Below are positions 16,154-22,000 of a stretch of DNA of 22,939 nucleotides, piece after piece. The stretch is from Pseudomonadota bacterium. GTDB lineage: Bacteria > Pseudomonadota > Alphaproteobacteria > Rhizobiales > Devosiaceae. The position numbers were made by a program, and so were the translations under genes. The DNA lies in the NCBI GenBank assembly GCA_023430705.1, contig JAEYZJ010000265.1:1-22939 (forward strand), read 5' to 3'. The notes beneath the pieces were generated by a model that saw only the letters and a program-made list of their open reading frames with translations, did no database searches and had not been told where the DNA came from. Position 1 is the first letter of the stretch. The number at the start of each line of letters is the position of its first letter.

Positions 16154-16579
16154 ATGCGGTTCATGATCATCGTCAAGGCCAGTCCCGAGAGCGAAGCGGG
16201 CGTCATGCCCTCCCCGGCAGTCTTCGAGGCGATGGGCGCGTTCAACGAGGCACTGATCCAGGCCGGCGTGCTGCTCGCCGCCGAAGGCCTGCACCCCTCC
16301 AGCAAGGGCGCCCGGGTCACCCTGCGGGGCGGCCGGCACGAGGTCCTCGACGGCCCGTTCGCCGAGAGCAGGGAACTCGTCGCCGGGTTCTGGATCATCA
16401 CCGCCAAGTCGCAGGACGAAGCGCTCGAATGGGTGAAGCGCATCCCGCTGGAGGAAGACGAGACCGTCGAGCTGCGCCGTGTCTTCGAAGCGGCCGACTT
16501 CGCCGAGGTCGTCCCGCCTGATGATGTCGCGCGCGAGCAGGCCTGGCGCGACGCCAACCACAAGCCCGTCACGAACTGA
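16154..16579 (+). CDS. YCII-related (DGPF) domain protein 1 (141 aa)
   Basis: A small cytoplasmic ferredoxin-like-fold protein of the YCII/DGPF family. It begins MRFMIIVKASPESEAG and contains the diagnostic DGPFAES at about residues 68-74, then AGFWIITAKSQDEALEWV. Strong Shine-Dalgarno AGGAGG lies 9 nt before the ATG at 16154, better than the ATG 17 codons upstream. It is the first gene of an operon with a second YCII gene 13 nt downstream and an ECF sigma factor. DGPF proteins are the typical genomic partners of ECF42 sigma factors. Their biochemical role is unclear; a sensing or enzymatic part is inferred. Confidence 0.9.
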   Translation: MRFMIIVKASPESEAGVMPSPAVFEAMGAFNEALIQAGVLLAAEGLHPSSKGARVTLRGGRHEVLDGPFAESRELVAGFWIITAKSQDEALEWVKRIPLEEDETVELRRVFEAADFAEVVPPDDVAREQAWRDANHKPVTN

Positions 16580-16592
16580 GGAGGAACCACCC

Positions 16593-17024
16593 GTGCGCTT
16601 CATGATCATCCGCAAGGCCGACGCCGAGACCGAGGCGGAAGTCCTGCCCTCGACCGAGCTGATCGAGGCCATGACCAGCTACAACGAGCGACTCCACGCC
16701 GCCGGCGTGCTTGTCGGCGGGGACGGCCTGCTGTCCAGCTCCCGTGGTGTCCGCGTCAGGTTCTCGAACGGCAGGCCGAGCTTCACCGACGGCCCCTTCG
16801 CCGAGACCAAGGAACTCATCGCCGGCTTCACCATGATCGAGGTCGCCTCCCGCGAGGAAGCCCTCGAATGGGTGAGGCAATGGCCGCCCGAGGACGGGCA
16901 CGGCAATGTCGAGCTGGAACTGCGGCAGGTGGCAACCGCCGAGGATTTCGGCGACGCGATGACCCCCGAGCTGATCGAGCGCGAGGATGCCATGCGCATT
17001 GCCGAGCACGCCCTCCGCAAATGA
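16593..17024 (+). CDS. YCII-related (DGPF) domain protein 2 (143 aa)
   Basis: A paralog of the preceding gene: both share MRFMII-KA, FNE/YNE-L--AGVL, DGPFAE and EALEWV in the same order. The DGPF is in FTDGPFAETKELIAGF. The start is a GTG at 16593 with TGAGGAGGAA 7 nt upstream, where the stop codon of gene 1 overlaps the ribosome site, so translational coupling is likely. Tandem DGPF copies beside one sigma factor suggest duplication and perhaps a heteromer (inference). Confidence 0.9.
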   Translation: MRFMIIRKADAETEAEVLPSTELIEAMTSYNERLHAAGVLVGGDGLLSSSRGVRVRFSNGRPSFTDGPFAETKELIAGFTMIEVASREEALEWVRQWPPEDGHGNVELELRQVATAEDFGDAMTPELIEREDAMRIAEHALRK

Positions 17025-17032
17025 CCGGGTTG

Positions 17033-17067
17033 TGGCGGCGGGCCGGATTTGGTCTGATCCGCCGCCA
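17033..17067 (+). promoter_or_regulatory. Hairpin over the sigma factor start codon
   Basis: A perfect 9-bp inverted repeat (tggcggcgg at 17033-17041, ccgccgcca at 17059-17067) with a 17-nt loop. The right arm covers the bases just before and the A of the ATG. There is no Shine-Dalgarno here, so the sigma gene may depend on ribosomes arriving from the YCII gene to open it. Confidence 0.5.
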
Positions 17068-18326
17068 TGACAGAGGCAGAGACGCAGCGCGCGATCGAGG
17101 CGGTGTTCCGCATCGAGCAGGCCCGGTTGATCGCCGGCCTGACCCGCATCGTGCGCGATGTCGGGCTCGCCGAGGAGCTGGCGCAGGACGCGCTGGTGGT
17201 CGCCCTCAGGCACTGGCCGGAGAGCGGCGTACCGAAGAGCCCGGGGGCGTGGCTCATGCAGACGGCCAAGCGCCGGGCCATCGACTACTTCCGGCATAAC
17301 AAGATGGCCGCGCGCAAGCTGGAGGCCTTGGGCTACGACCTGCGCGAGATCGAGTCCCGCCCGCCCGACCTCGACAGCGCGCTCGACGACGACGTCGGCG
17401 ACGACCTGCTCAAGCTGATCTTCACCTCCTGCCATCCGGTCATCTCGCCCGAGGCGCGCGTCGCCCTGACGTTGCGGCTGCTCGGCGGACTCACCACCGA
17501 CGAGATCGCCCGAGCCTTCCTTGCCGCCGAAGCAACGATCGCCCAGCGCATCGTGCGCGCCAAGAAGAGCCTTGCAGAGGCCGGCCTGCCCTTCGAGGTG
17601 CCGCGGGCCGAGGAGCGCGCCGCCCGCCTGGCCTCGGTGCTGGAGGTGATCTACCTGATCTTCAACGAAGGCTACTCGGCGACCGCGGGCGACGACTGGA
17701 CGCGGCCGCAGCTGTGCGAGGAGGCCATGCGGCTGGGCCGCATCCTTGCCCGGCTCACCCCGGACGAGCCCGAGGTGCACGGCCTCGTGGCGCTCATGGA
17801 GCTGCAGGCTTCCCGCCTCAATGCGCGAACCGGTCCGGACGGGGAGCCGGTGCTGCTGCTCGAGCAGAATCGCGGCCTCTGGGACCAGCTGCTGATCGGG
17901 CGCGGGCTGGCCGCGCTCGAGCGGGCCGGGCAACTCGGCGGGGCCGGCCCCTATGTCCTCCAGGCCGCGATTGCCGCGTGCCACGCGCGCGCTCGACGCC
18001 CCGAAGAGACCGACTGGCAGCGAATCGCCGGGCTCTACGACGCCCTTGCGGCGGCGACGCCGAACCCCGTCGTCGAGCTCAACCGTGCCGTCGCGCATGC
18101 AATGGCGTTCGGCCCGCAGCAGGGCCTCGACATCCTCGAGAAGCTGTCCGGGGAGCCCGCGCTCAAGGGCTACCATCTGCTGCCCAGCGTGCGCGGCGAC
18201 CTGCTGGCGAAGCTGGGCCGCGACGCCGAAGCCAGGCGGGAGTTCGAGCGAGCGGCGGAGCTGACGCGGAATCAGCGCGAGAGGGCACTTCTGCTCGACC
18301 GGGCGGCCGCCACTACTGCAAGCTGA
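17067..18326 (+). CDS. ECF RNA polymerase sigma factor with C-terminal extension, ECF42 type (419 aa)
   Basis: Directs RNA polymerase to a small set of promoters. Residues 8-80 are sigma region 2 (LIAGLTRIVRDVGLAEELAQ and AWLMQTAKRRAIDYFR), and about 113-175 are region 4 with its helix-turn-helix (LRLLGGLTTDEIARAFLAAE). Beyond that lies the SnoaL-free extension typical of this group: DUF6596 from about 185 (IYLIFNEGYSATAGDDW, then LCEEAMRLGRILARL) and TPR-like helices to the end. The length is about twice that of ordinary ECF factors. ECF42 members lack a classical anti-sigma factor, and none is seen here; the extension is thought to control activity. The ATG at 17067 lacks a Shine-Dalgarno and lies in a hairpin 42 nt after the YCII gene. 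Confidence 0.92.
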   Translation: MTEAETQRAIEAVFRIEQARLIAGLTRIVRDVGLAEELAQDALVVALRHWPESGVPKSPGAWLMQTAKRRAIDYFRHNKMAARKLEALGYDLREIESRPPDLDSALDDDVGDDLLKLIFTSCHPVISPEARVALTLRLLGGLTTDEIARAFLAAEATIAQRIVRAKKSLAEAGLPFEVPRAEERAARLASVLEVIYLIFNEGYSATAGDDWTRPQLCEEAMRLGRILARLTPDEPEVHGLVALMELQASRLNARTGPDGEPVLLLEQNRGLWDQLLIGRGLAALERAGQLGGAGPYVLQAAIAACHARARRPEETDWQRIAGLYDALAAATPNPVVELNRAVAHAMAFGPQQGLDILEKLSGEPALKGYHLLPSVRGDLLAKLGRDAEARREFERAAELTRNQRERALLLDRAAATTAS

Positions 18327-18336
18327 GCGTAAACCG

Positions 18337-18367
18337 GCGCGTACATGTGCAGTGCGCATGTATGCGC
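18337..18367. promoter_or_regulatory. Extended inverted repeat between sigma factor and cyclase genes
   Basis: Left arm gcgcgtacatgtgc (18337-18350), centre agt, right arm gcgcatgtatgcgc (18354-18367). As DNA it is a 14-bp dyad with two mismatches; as RNA both are G-U pairs, giving a continuous 14-bp stem. It lies 88 nt before the cyclase start. It could be an operator or mark the sigma operon's 3' end; no T run follows. Confidence 0.5.
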
Positions 18368-18454
18368 ATGAATATGGTGGCAGTCCTCCGCCGGTCACGC
18401 TATCCGGTCCTCTCCGCCAATGTTATAGAGCGTCTGCCGCAGCAGAAGACTTGA

Positions 18455-20224
18455 ATGGTTCAGCCTGACCGAAGACTGGTCCCGATCGTATCTCTGGACG
18501 TGGTGGGGTATTCCCGGCTCGTCGAACGAAATGAACGTCAGACCCTGCGCCTCGTGCAGCGGGTCTACGAGCGGCTTATTGCGCGCACGATCGGGGACGC
18601 CGGCGGCAAGGTCTTCAAGACCATGGGCGATGGTCTTCTGGCCGAGTTCAACAGTGTCGTCGCCGCCGTGCAATGGACCGCCCAGCTGCAGCGCGAGATC
18701 TATGAGCGCAAGATTCGCGCTCCGGGCGGCGAGCTGTTCCAGGTTCGCGCCGGCATCGTGCTCGCCGATGTGCTCGTCTCCGGCAACGACCTCTACGGCT
18801 CGGGCATCAATCTGGCCGTGCGCGTCCAGAGTCATTCGCCGCCGGGCGGCATGTGCATCACCAAGTGGATGTACCAGTACCTCGACGGCACGATCGAGCT
18901 GCCCTTCGTCGACATGGGCCCGACCGAGCTCAAGAACATCAGCAAGACGGTCCGCATCTTTACCTGGCACCCGGCCGGGATCGCCCGCCCGCACGGCAGT
19001 GCCGAGGCGCCGCCCCCGCCCCCGCCGAGCAACCGGCCATCCGTGGTGGTGCTCCCGTTCGACAACCTCTCGGGCGAAGCGGACCAGAGCTACTTCGCCG
19101 ATGCGGTGGTCGAGGAGATCACCGCAACGCTCAGCCGGGTAAAGGACTTCTTCGTCATCGCCCGCAACTCGGCCTTCACCTACAAGGGCCGACCCGGCGT
19201 CGACATCCGCCAGATCGGCCGGGACCTCGGCGTGCGCTACGTGGTCGAGGGCTCCGTTCGCCGCGTCGGCGAACGGGTGCGCATCACCGCGCAGCTGGTG
19301 GAGACCGAGACCGGCAGCCACATCTGGTCCAACAGGATCGACGGGGCGGTGGCGGACCTCTTCGACCTGCAGGACCGCATGGCCGCCGAAGTCGCGAGCG
19401 CCATCCAGCCCTCCATCCGGCGCGCCGAGATCGACCGCGCGCGCAAGAAGCGCCCCGACACGCTCGCCGCCTACGACCTCGTGATGCGCGCCTTCCCGCA
19501 CCTGTGGGCGCACAGCCCGGAGGACAACGCCGAAGCCATCGCGCTGCTGAACCGCGCCTTGCAGCTCGACCCCCACTATGCGCTGCCGGCCGGACTCGCG
19601 GCCTGGGCCCATGGCCAGCAGGTCGTCTACAACTGGAGCACGGATTTCGCGAGCGAGCGCCAGGCAGCCCGCAAGCTCATCGAGACGGCCACCCGCACCA
19701 TCGGCGATGACCCCACGGCGCTGACTGCGCTGGGATCGGCAATGATGATGCTCGGTCAGGACGTGCCGCAGGCGGCGGCGCTGGCAGACCGGGCCCTGAG
19801 CCTTGATCCCAATCATGCCTGGGCCTGGATGCGCCGCGGCTGGGGCCAGGTCTATCTCAGCAATCCCGAGGAAGGCATCGCGGCCTTCGAGCGGGCCATG
19901 CGGCTTTCGCCGATGGATCCGTTCGCCTTCAACATCCACATCGGCGTCGGGCTCGCGCACTTTGCGGCCGGGCGGCCGCAGCAGGCGATCACCTGGGCGC
20001 AGCGCGCCATGTCGGAACGGCCGGGACTGACCTGGCCATACCGCGACCTCGCCGTCTATTTCTCCCATCACGGCGACCTGGCCGCGGCGCGCGATGCACT
20101 CGAGCGCTTCCAGCGGCACCATCCGGGCGTCAGCGTCGCCAGCATCGGCGACGGACTGCGCTTCATGTACCCGTCCCTGCTGGCGCGCTACCTGCAGGGC
20201 CTCAGCCTCGCCGGCCTCAACTAG
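18455..20224 (+). CDS. Class III adenylate cyclase with TolB-like and TPR regions (589 aa)
   Basis: Probably makes cAMP from ATP in the cytoplasm. The cyclase homology domain (about 8-170) has a complete set of catalytic residues: metal Asp15 (SLDVVGYSRL) and Asp59 (KTMGDGLLAEF), base-selecting Lys55 and Asp112 (GNDLYG), and transition-state Asn119 and Arg123 (INLAVRVQS). A six-proline linker at 186-191 leads to a TolB/FlgO-like domain (about 196-300; VVVLPFDNLSGEADQSYFAD, then VRYVVEGSVRR). TPR helices (about 330-560; ALSLDPNHAWAWMRRGW) follow. There is no transmembrane segment. This domain order is common in Rhizobiales; the TPRs likely bind a partner that sets activity. The ATG at 18455 has only a weak ribosome site. 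TTATAG about 30 nt upstream could be a -10. Confidence 0.9.
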   Translation: MVQPDRRLVPIVSLDVVGYSRLVERNERQTLRLVQRVYERLIARTIGDAGGKVFKTMGDGLLAEFNSVVAAVQWTAQLQREIYERKIRAPGGELFQVRAGIVLADVLVSGNDLYGSGINLAVRVQSHSPPGGMCITKWMYQYLDGTIELPFVDMGPTELKNISKTVRIFTWHPAGIARPHGSAEAPPPPPPSNRPSVVVLPFDNLSGEADQSYFADAVVEEITATLSRVKDFFVIARNSAFTYKGRPGVDIRQIGRDLGVRYVVEGSVRRVGERVRITAQLVETETGSHIWSNRIDGAVADLFDLQDRMAAEVASAIQPSIRRAEIDRARKKRPDTLAAYDLVMRAFPHLWAHSPEDNAEAIALLNRALQLDPHYALPAGLAAWAHGQQVVYNWSTDFASERQAARKLIETATRTIGDDPTALTALGSAMMMLGQDVPQAAALADRALSLDPNHAWAWMRRGWGQVYLSNPEEGIAAFERAMRLSPMDPFAFNIHIGVGLAHFAAGRPQQAITWAQRAMSERPGLTWPYRDLAVYFSHHGDLAAARDALERFQRHHPGVSVASIGDGLRFMYPSLLARYLQGLSLAGLN

Positions 20225-20307
20225 GGCGTTACCGGCAATTTTACCAATTGCGTAAAGCCTTCCCACACCGGAGCACGGCATTGTCTGTGCAGTACTGGGG
20301 GTTTGCC

Positions 20308-20577
20308 TTGGATATACGTCTCGAAAAGCGCCTCGCTCCGCGTCGCAACACGATGATCGAGGCCACTGTCATATACGACGGAGGGCGGTCGCGCGCCCGC
20401 TGCATCATCCGCAACCTGTCCGATACCGGCGCCAAGCTGGAACTCGCTTCGGTCACCAACATCCCGCGCACCTTCGACCTCGTCGTCGGCAAGGTCCGTC
20501 CGCAGCCGTGCCAGGTGATGTGGCGCGCCGTCCGCGAGATCGGCGTGCAGTTCCTGGGCACCCCGTCCACGCTCTGA
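20308..20577 (+). CDS. PilZ domain protein, probable c-di-GMP receptor (89 aa)
   Basis: A single PilZ domain. The two c-di-GMP-binding motifs are visible: RLAPR (RxxxR type) near the N-terminus and NLSDTGAKL (the D/NxSxxG motif), followed by the beta-barrel end VMWRAVREIGVQFLG. Binding of c-di-GMP is expected but the output is unknown. The start is uncertain: TTG at 20308 gives MDIRLEKRLAPRR, with GGGGG 6 nt upstream; TTG at 20281 has a GGAG 7 nt upstream and would add nine residues; GTG at 20287 and TTG at 20248 are also in frame. No ATG is available. It follows the cyclase gene on the same strand. Confidence 0.82.
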   Translation: MDIRLEKRLAPRRNTMIEATVIYDGGRSRARCIIRNLSDTGAKLELASVTNIPRTFDLVVGKVRPQPCQVMWRAVREIGVQFLGTPSTL

Positions 20578-20584
20578 ACCGGCC

Positions 20585-20614
20585 CTGAACGCGCAGTTCT
20601 GGATCGGTTCAACC
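20585..20614. promoter_or_regulatory. Upstream dyad element, copy 1
   Basis: CTGAAC at 20585, CAGTT at 20594 and CGGTTC at 20605, enclosing the dyad gaac-N5-gttc (20587-20599). The same three blocks occur before the paralogous gene at 21551-21576 with equal outer spacing (20 nt) and nearly equal distance to the ATG (124 versus 125 nt). Confidence 0.45.
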
Positions 20615-20642
20615 AGCCCTTCCTAATAGACCGCCCATCAAC

Positions 20643-20669
20643 GGCGGGCGCAACGCCCGCCTGGGTTTT
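20643..20669 (+). terminator. GC-rich hairpin with T run, PilZ terminator or leader attenuator
   Basis: Stem ggcgggcg and cgcccgcc (8 bp, 3-nt loop) followed by tgggtttt. It starts 66 nt after the PilZ stop and 66 nt before the next start. A second hairpin (ttccgc and gcggaa, 20668-20685) overlaps its T run, so the pair could compete in the leader. Confidence 0.55.
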
Positions 20670-20708
20670 CCGCAGTCTCGCGGAACAAACGTCTATCAGG
20701 AGTGGACA

Positions 20709-21014
20709 ATGAAGAATATCGTTACCCTGGCGCTCGTCGCTGCCTCGCTCGTGGCTTTCCCGGTCGCGACCCCCGCTTTCGCCATCGACAAGAGCATCTC
20801 GCCCCATTGCGGTCCTGATGCCCCCGAGAGCTTCAGGCGCCCCGGCGGCTACTGCGACCAGATCGGCTCGAACAAGTCGCTCAACGACGGCACCGAGTGC
20901 GACTACTTCTACGTCAGCAAGATCGCGCTGAAGTTCGACGCCGAGTTCCAGCTCGCGGCCTCGCCCTGCGATTACTACTACCTGCCGTGGGGCCCGCTGC
21001 CGACCAGCACCTGA
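20709..21014 (+). CDS. Small secreted four-Cys protein, copy 1 (101 aa)
   Basis: Not a family I recognise. The N-terminus MKNIVTLALVAASLVAFPVA is a Sec signal peptide, cleaved probably after AFA at residue 25. The mature part, about 76 residues, has four cysteines in a pattern shared with the gene at 21676: HCGPDAPESFRRPGGYCDQI, SLNDGTECD, and a final C near the end. Two disulfides in the periplasm or outside are likely (inference). The C-terminal half is rich in Tyr and Phe. The ATG follows AGGAG by 6 nt. Confidence 0.85.
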   Translation: MKNIVTLALVAASLVAFPVATPAFAIDKSISPHCGPDAPESFRRPGGYCDQIGSNKSLNDGTECDYFYVSKIALKFDAEFQLAASPCDYYYLPWGPLPTST

Positions 21015-21022
21015 TGCCGGCG

Positions 21023-21049
21023 GGGAAAGCGGCTTGGGGTCGCTTTCCC
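21023..21049 (+). terminator. Hairpin after small secreted protein 1
   Basis: Perfect 9-bp stem (gggaaagcg and cgctttccc) with a 9-nt loop, starting 8 nt after the stop codon. No T run follows, so a partial or Rho-assisted terminator is more likely. Confidence 0.5.
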
Positions 21050-21110
21050 ACCGTTCAAGTCCGGTTCAGCCGGGCCCACCCAAGGTGACGTCCTGTTTCG
21101 GGGATCAGTC

Positions 21111-21464
21111 ATGAGGCATGCATTCTTCATCGCCGGCGAGCGCGTGGTGCACATCGCCAACGCATCCGGCGCCGGATTCCAGTACCGGGCCCAGGCTCAC
21201 ATCCTGCCGCCGCAGGTCCAGGCCGGACCGTTCCAGCACGAGCTGGCGGAGACGGTGCTGTTCGTCTCGGAGGGGACCATCGAGGTCATGATCAATGGCG
21301 CCACCGCCTATGTGACCGCCGGCTCCCACTTCCGGGTCCCGGCCCGCACCACATTTGGCTACCGCAACGTCGGCGATGATCCGGCCCATGTGCTCTGCCG
21401 CACGGCCCCGGCCGCGCCGGCCCGCGACGGAATCACCATCACGGTGCAATCGACCGCCGCGTAG
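21111..21464 (+). CDS. Cupin-fold protein with incomplete metal motifs (117 aa)
   Basis: A small single-domain beta-barrel of the cupin superfamily, with the pattern VLFVSEGTIEVMINGATAYVTAGSHFRVPARTTFGYRN seen in two parts: the first motif ending in VSEG and the second GSHFRVPA to YRN. The usual metal ligands are reduced. Motif 1 has one His (H43) rather than HxH, and motif 2 has Phe82 where His is expected, though the final Asn is kept. A ligand-binding or structural role, or altered metal use, is plausible. The ATG at 21111 follows GGGGA by about 7 nt. A strong terminator follows. It separates the two secreted paralogs. Confidence 0.8.
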   Translation: MRHAFFIAGERVVHIANASGAGFQYRAQAHILPPQVQAGPFQHELAETVLFVSEGTIEVMINGATAYVTAGSHFRVPARTTFGYRNVGDDPAHVLCRTAPAAPARDGITITVQSTAA

Positions 21465-21487
21465 GACGCTGCGGCATCGGACCACGA

Positions 21488-21519
21488 AAGGGCGGCCCTC
21501 GGGTCGCCCTTCTTTTTGT
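21488..21519 (+). terminator. Rho-independent terminator after the cupin gene
   Basis: Stem aagggcg and cgccctt (7 bp) with an inner ccc-tc-ggg pairing in the 10-nt loop, followed directly by ctttttgt. It begins 23 nt after the cupin stop. Confidence 0.85.
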
Positions 21520-21537
21520 CCGTCCGCAAGTCATAAG

Positions 21538-21576
21538 TCATATGATGAATCTGAACTGCAGTTGAATGTGCGGTTC
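21538..21576. promoter_or_regulatory. Upstream dyad element, copy 2
   Basis: Two perfect palindromes, tcatatga (21538-21545) and aactgcagtt (21554-21563). The second sits inside CTGAAC-CAGTT-CGGTTC blocks matching those before the paralog at 20709. This is in the 211-nt gap before small secreted protein 2, the longest gene-free stretch in the window; the rest of the gap holds the cupin terminator and a GC hairpin at 21641-21659. Confidence 0.45.
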
Positions 21577-21675
21577 CTCCATCGTTCAGCGCGCCGCCCC
21601 TAAGCAATGGACGCGCCGCCGGGTGGTCCTGCCGGCGCAAGGCCGGACGGACGCCGGCCAGATCAGGAGAGAACC

Positions 21676-21954
21676 ATGAAGAAGATCCTTGCCGTCGCCA
21701 TGCTGGTCGCCTCAGCCGCCGTCATGCCTGTGGCGACGCCCGCCTTCGCCAGCACTCCGAACGACCGCCTGTGCGGTCCGGACGGCCCCGAGGCCTACAA
21801 GCGTCCCGGCGGCTATTGCGAGCAGATCGGCAAGAAGGGCTCGCTCAACGAGAGCACCGACTGCGACATCGATATCGCGCCGCTGGCAATGGTCGCCGGC
21901 GACAGGATGCTTGTCGCCTACGACTGCTACGCGCTGAAGCGCATGGTCAGCTAG
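21676..21954 (+). CDS. Small secreted four-Cys protein, copy 2 (92 aa)
   Basis: A paralog of the gene at 20709. The signal peptide is MKKILAVAMLVASAAVMPVA with cleavage likely after AFA. Mature sequence shares CGPDGPEAYKRPGGYCEQI, GSLNESTDCD and the fourth Cys (YDCYALKR). The four cysteines keep the same order, but the C-terminal tail after the third Cys differs from copy 1. The ATG at 21676 has AGGAGA 5 nt upstream; an ATG at 21607 in frame lacks a ribosome site and would bury the signal peptide. It converges with thrS over a shared terminator. Function unknown; no domain recognised. Confidence 0.85.
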   Translation: MKKILAVAMLVASAAVMPVATPAFASTPNDRLCGPDGPEAYKRPGGYCEQIGKKGSLNESTDCDIDIAPLAMVAGDRMLVAYDCYALKRMVS

Positions 21955-21966
21955 CCGCGCATGCAG

Positions 21967-21992
21967 AAGGGGCCGCATCGCTGCGGCCCCTT
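21967..21992. terminator. Bidirectional terminator between small secreted protein 2 and thrS
   Basis: Perfect 11-bp stem (aaggggccgca and tgcggcccctt) with loop tcgc, placed 12 nt after one stop and 8 nt after the other. Short T or A tracts close each arm, fitting convergent genes. Confidence 0.75.
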
Positions 21993-22000
21993 TCATTCGG

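Noticed and set aside
14891..16672. Long upstream minus-strand extension of the nitroreductase frame (to 786 codons)
   Set aside because: Upstream residues are composition-biased antisense to the secreted and YCII genes. The nitroreductase ATG at 14890 has its own Shine-Dalgarno and the normal family length.
16569..20281. Two long minus-strand frames opposite the sigma factor and the cyclase
   Set aside because: No motifs and typical GC shadow composition; the plus-strand genes explain the region.
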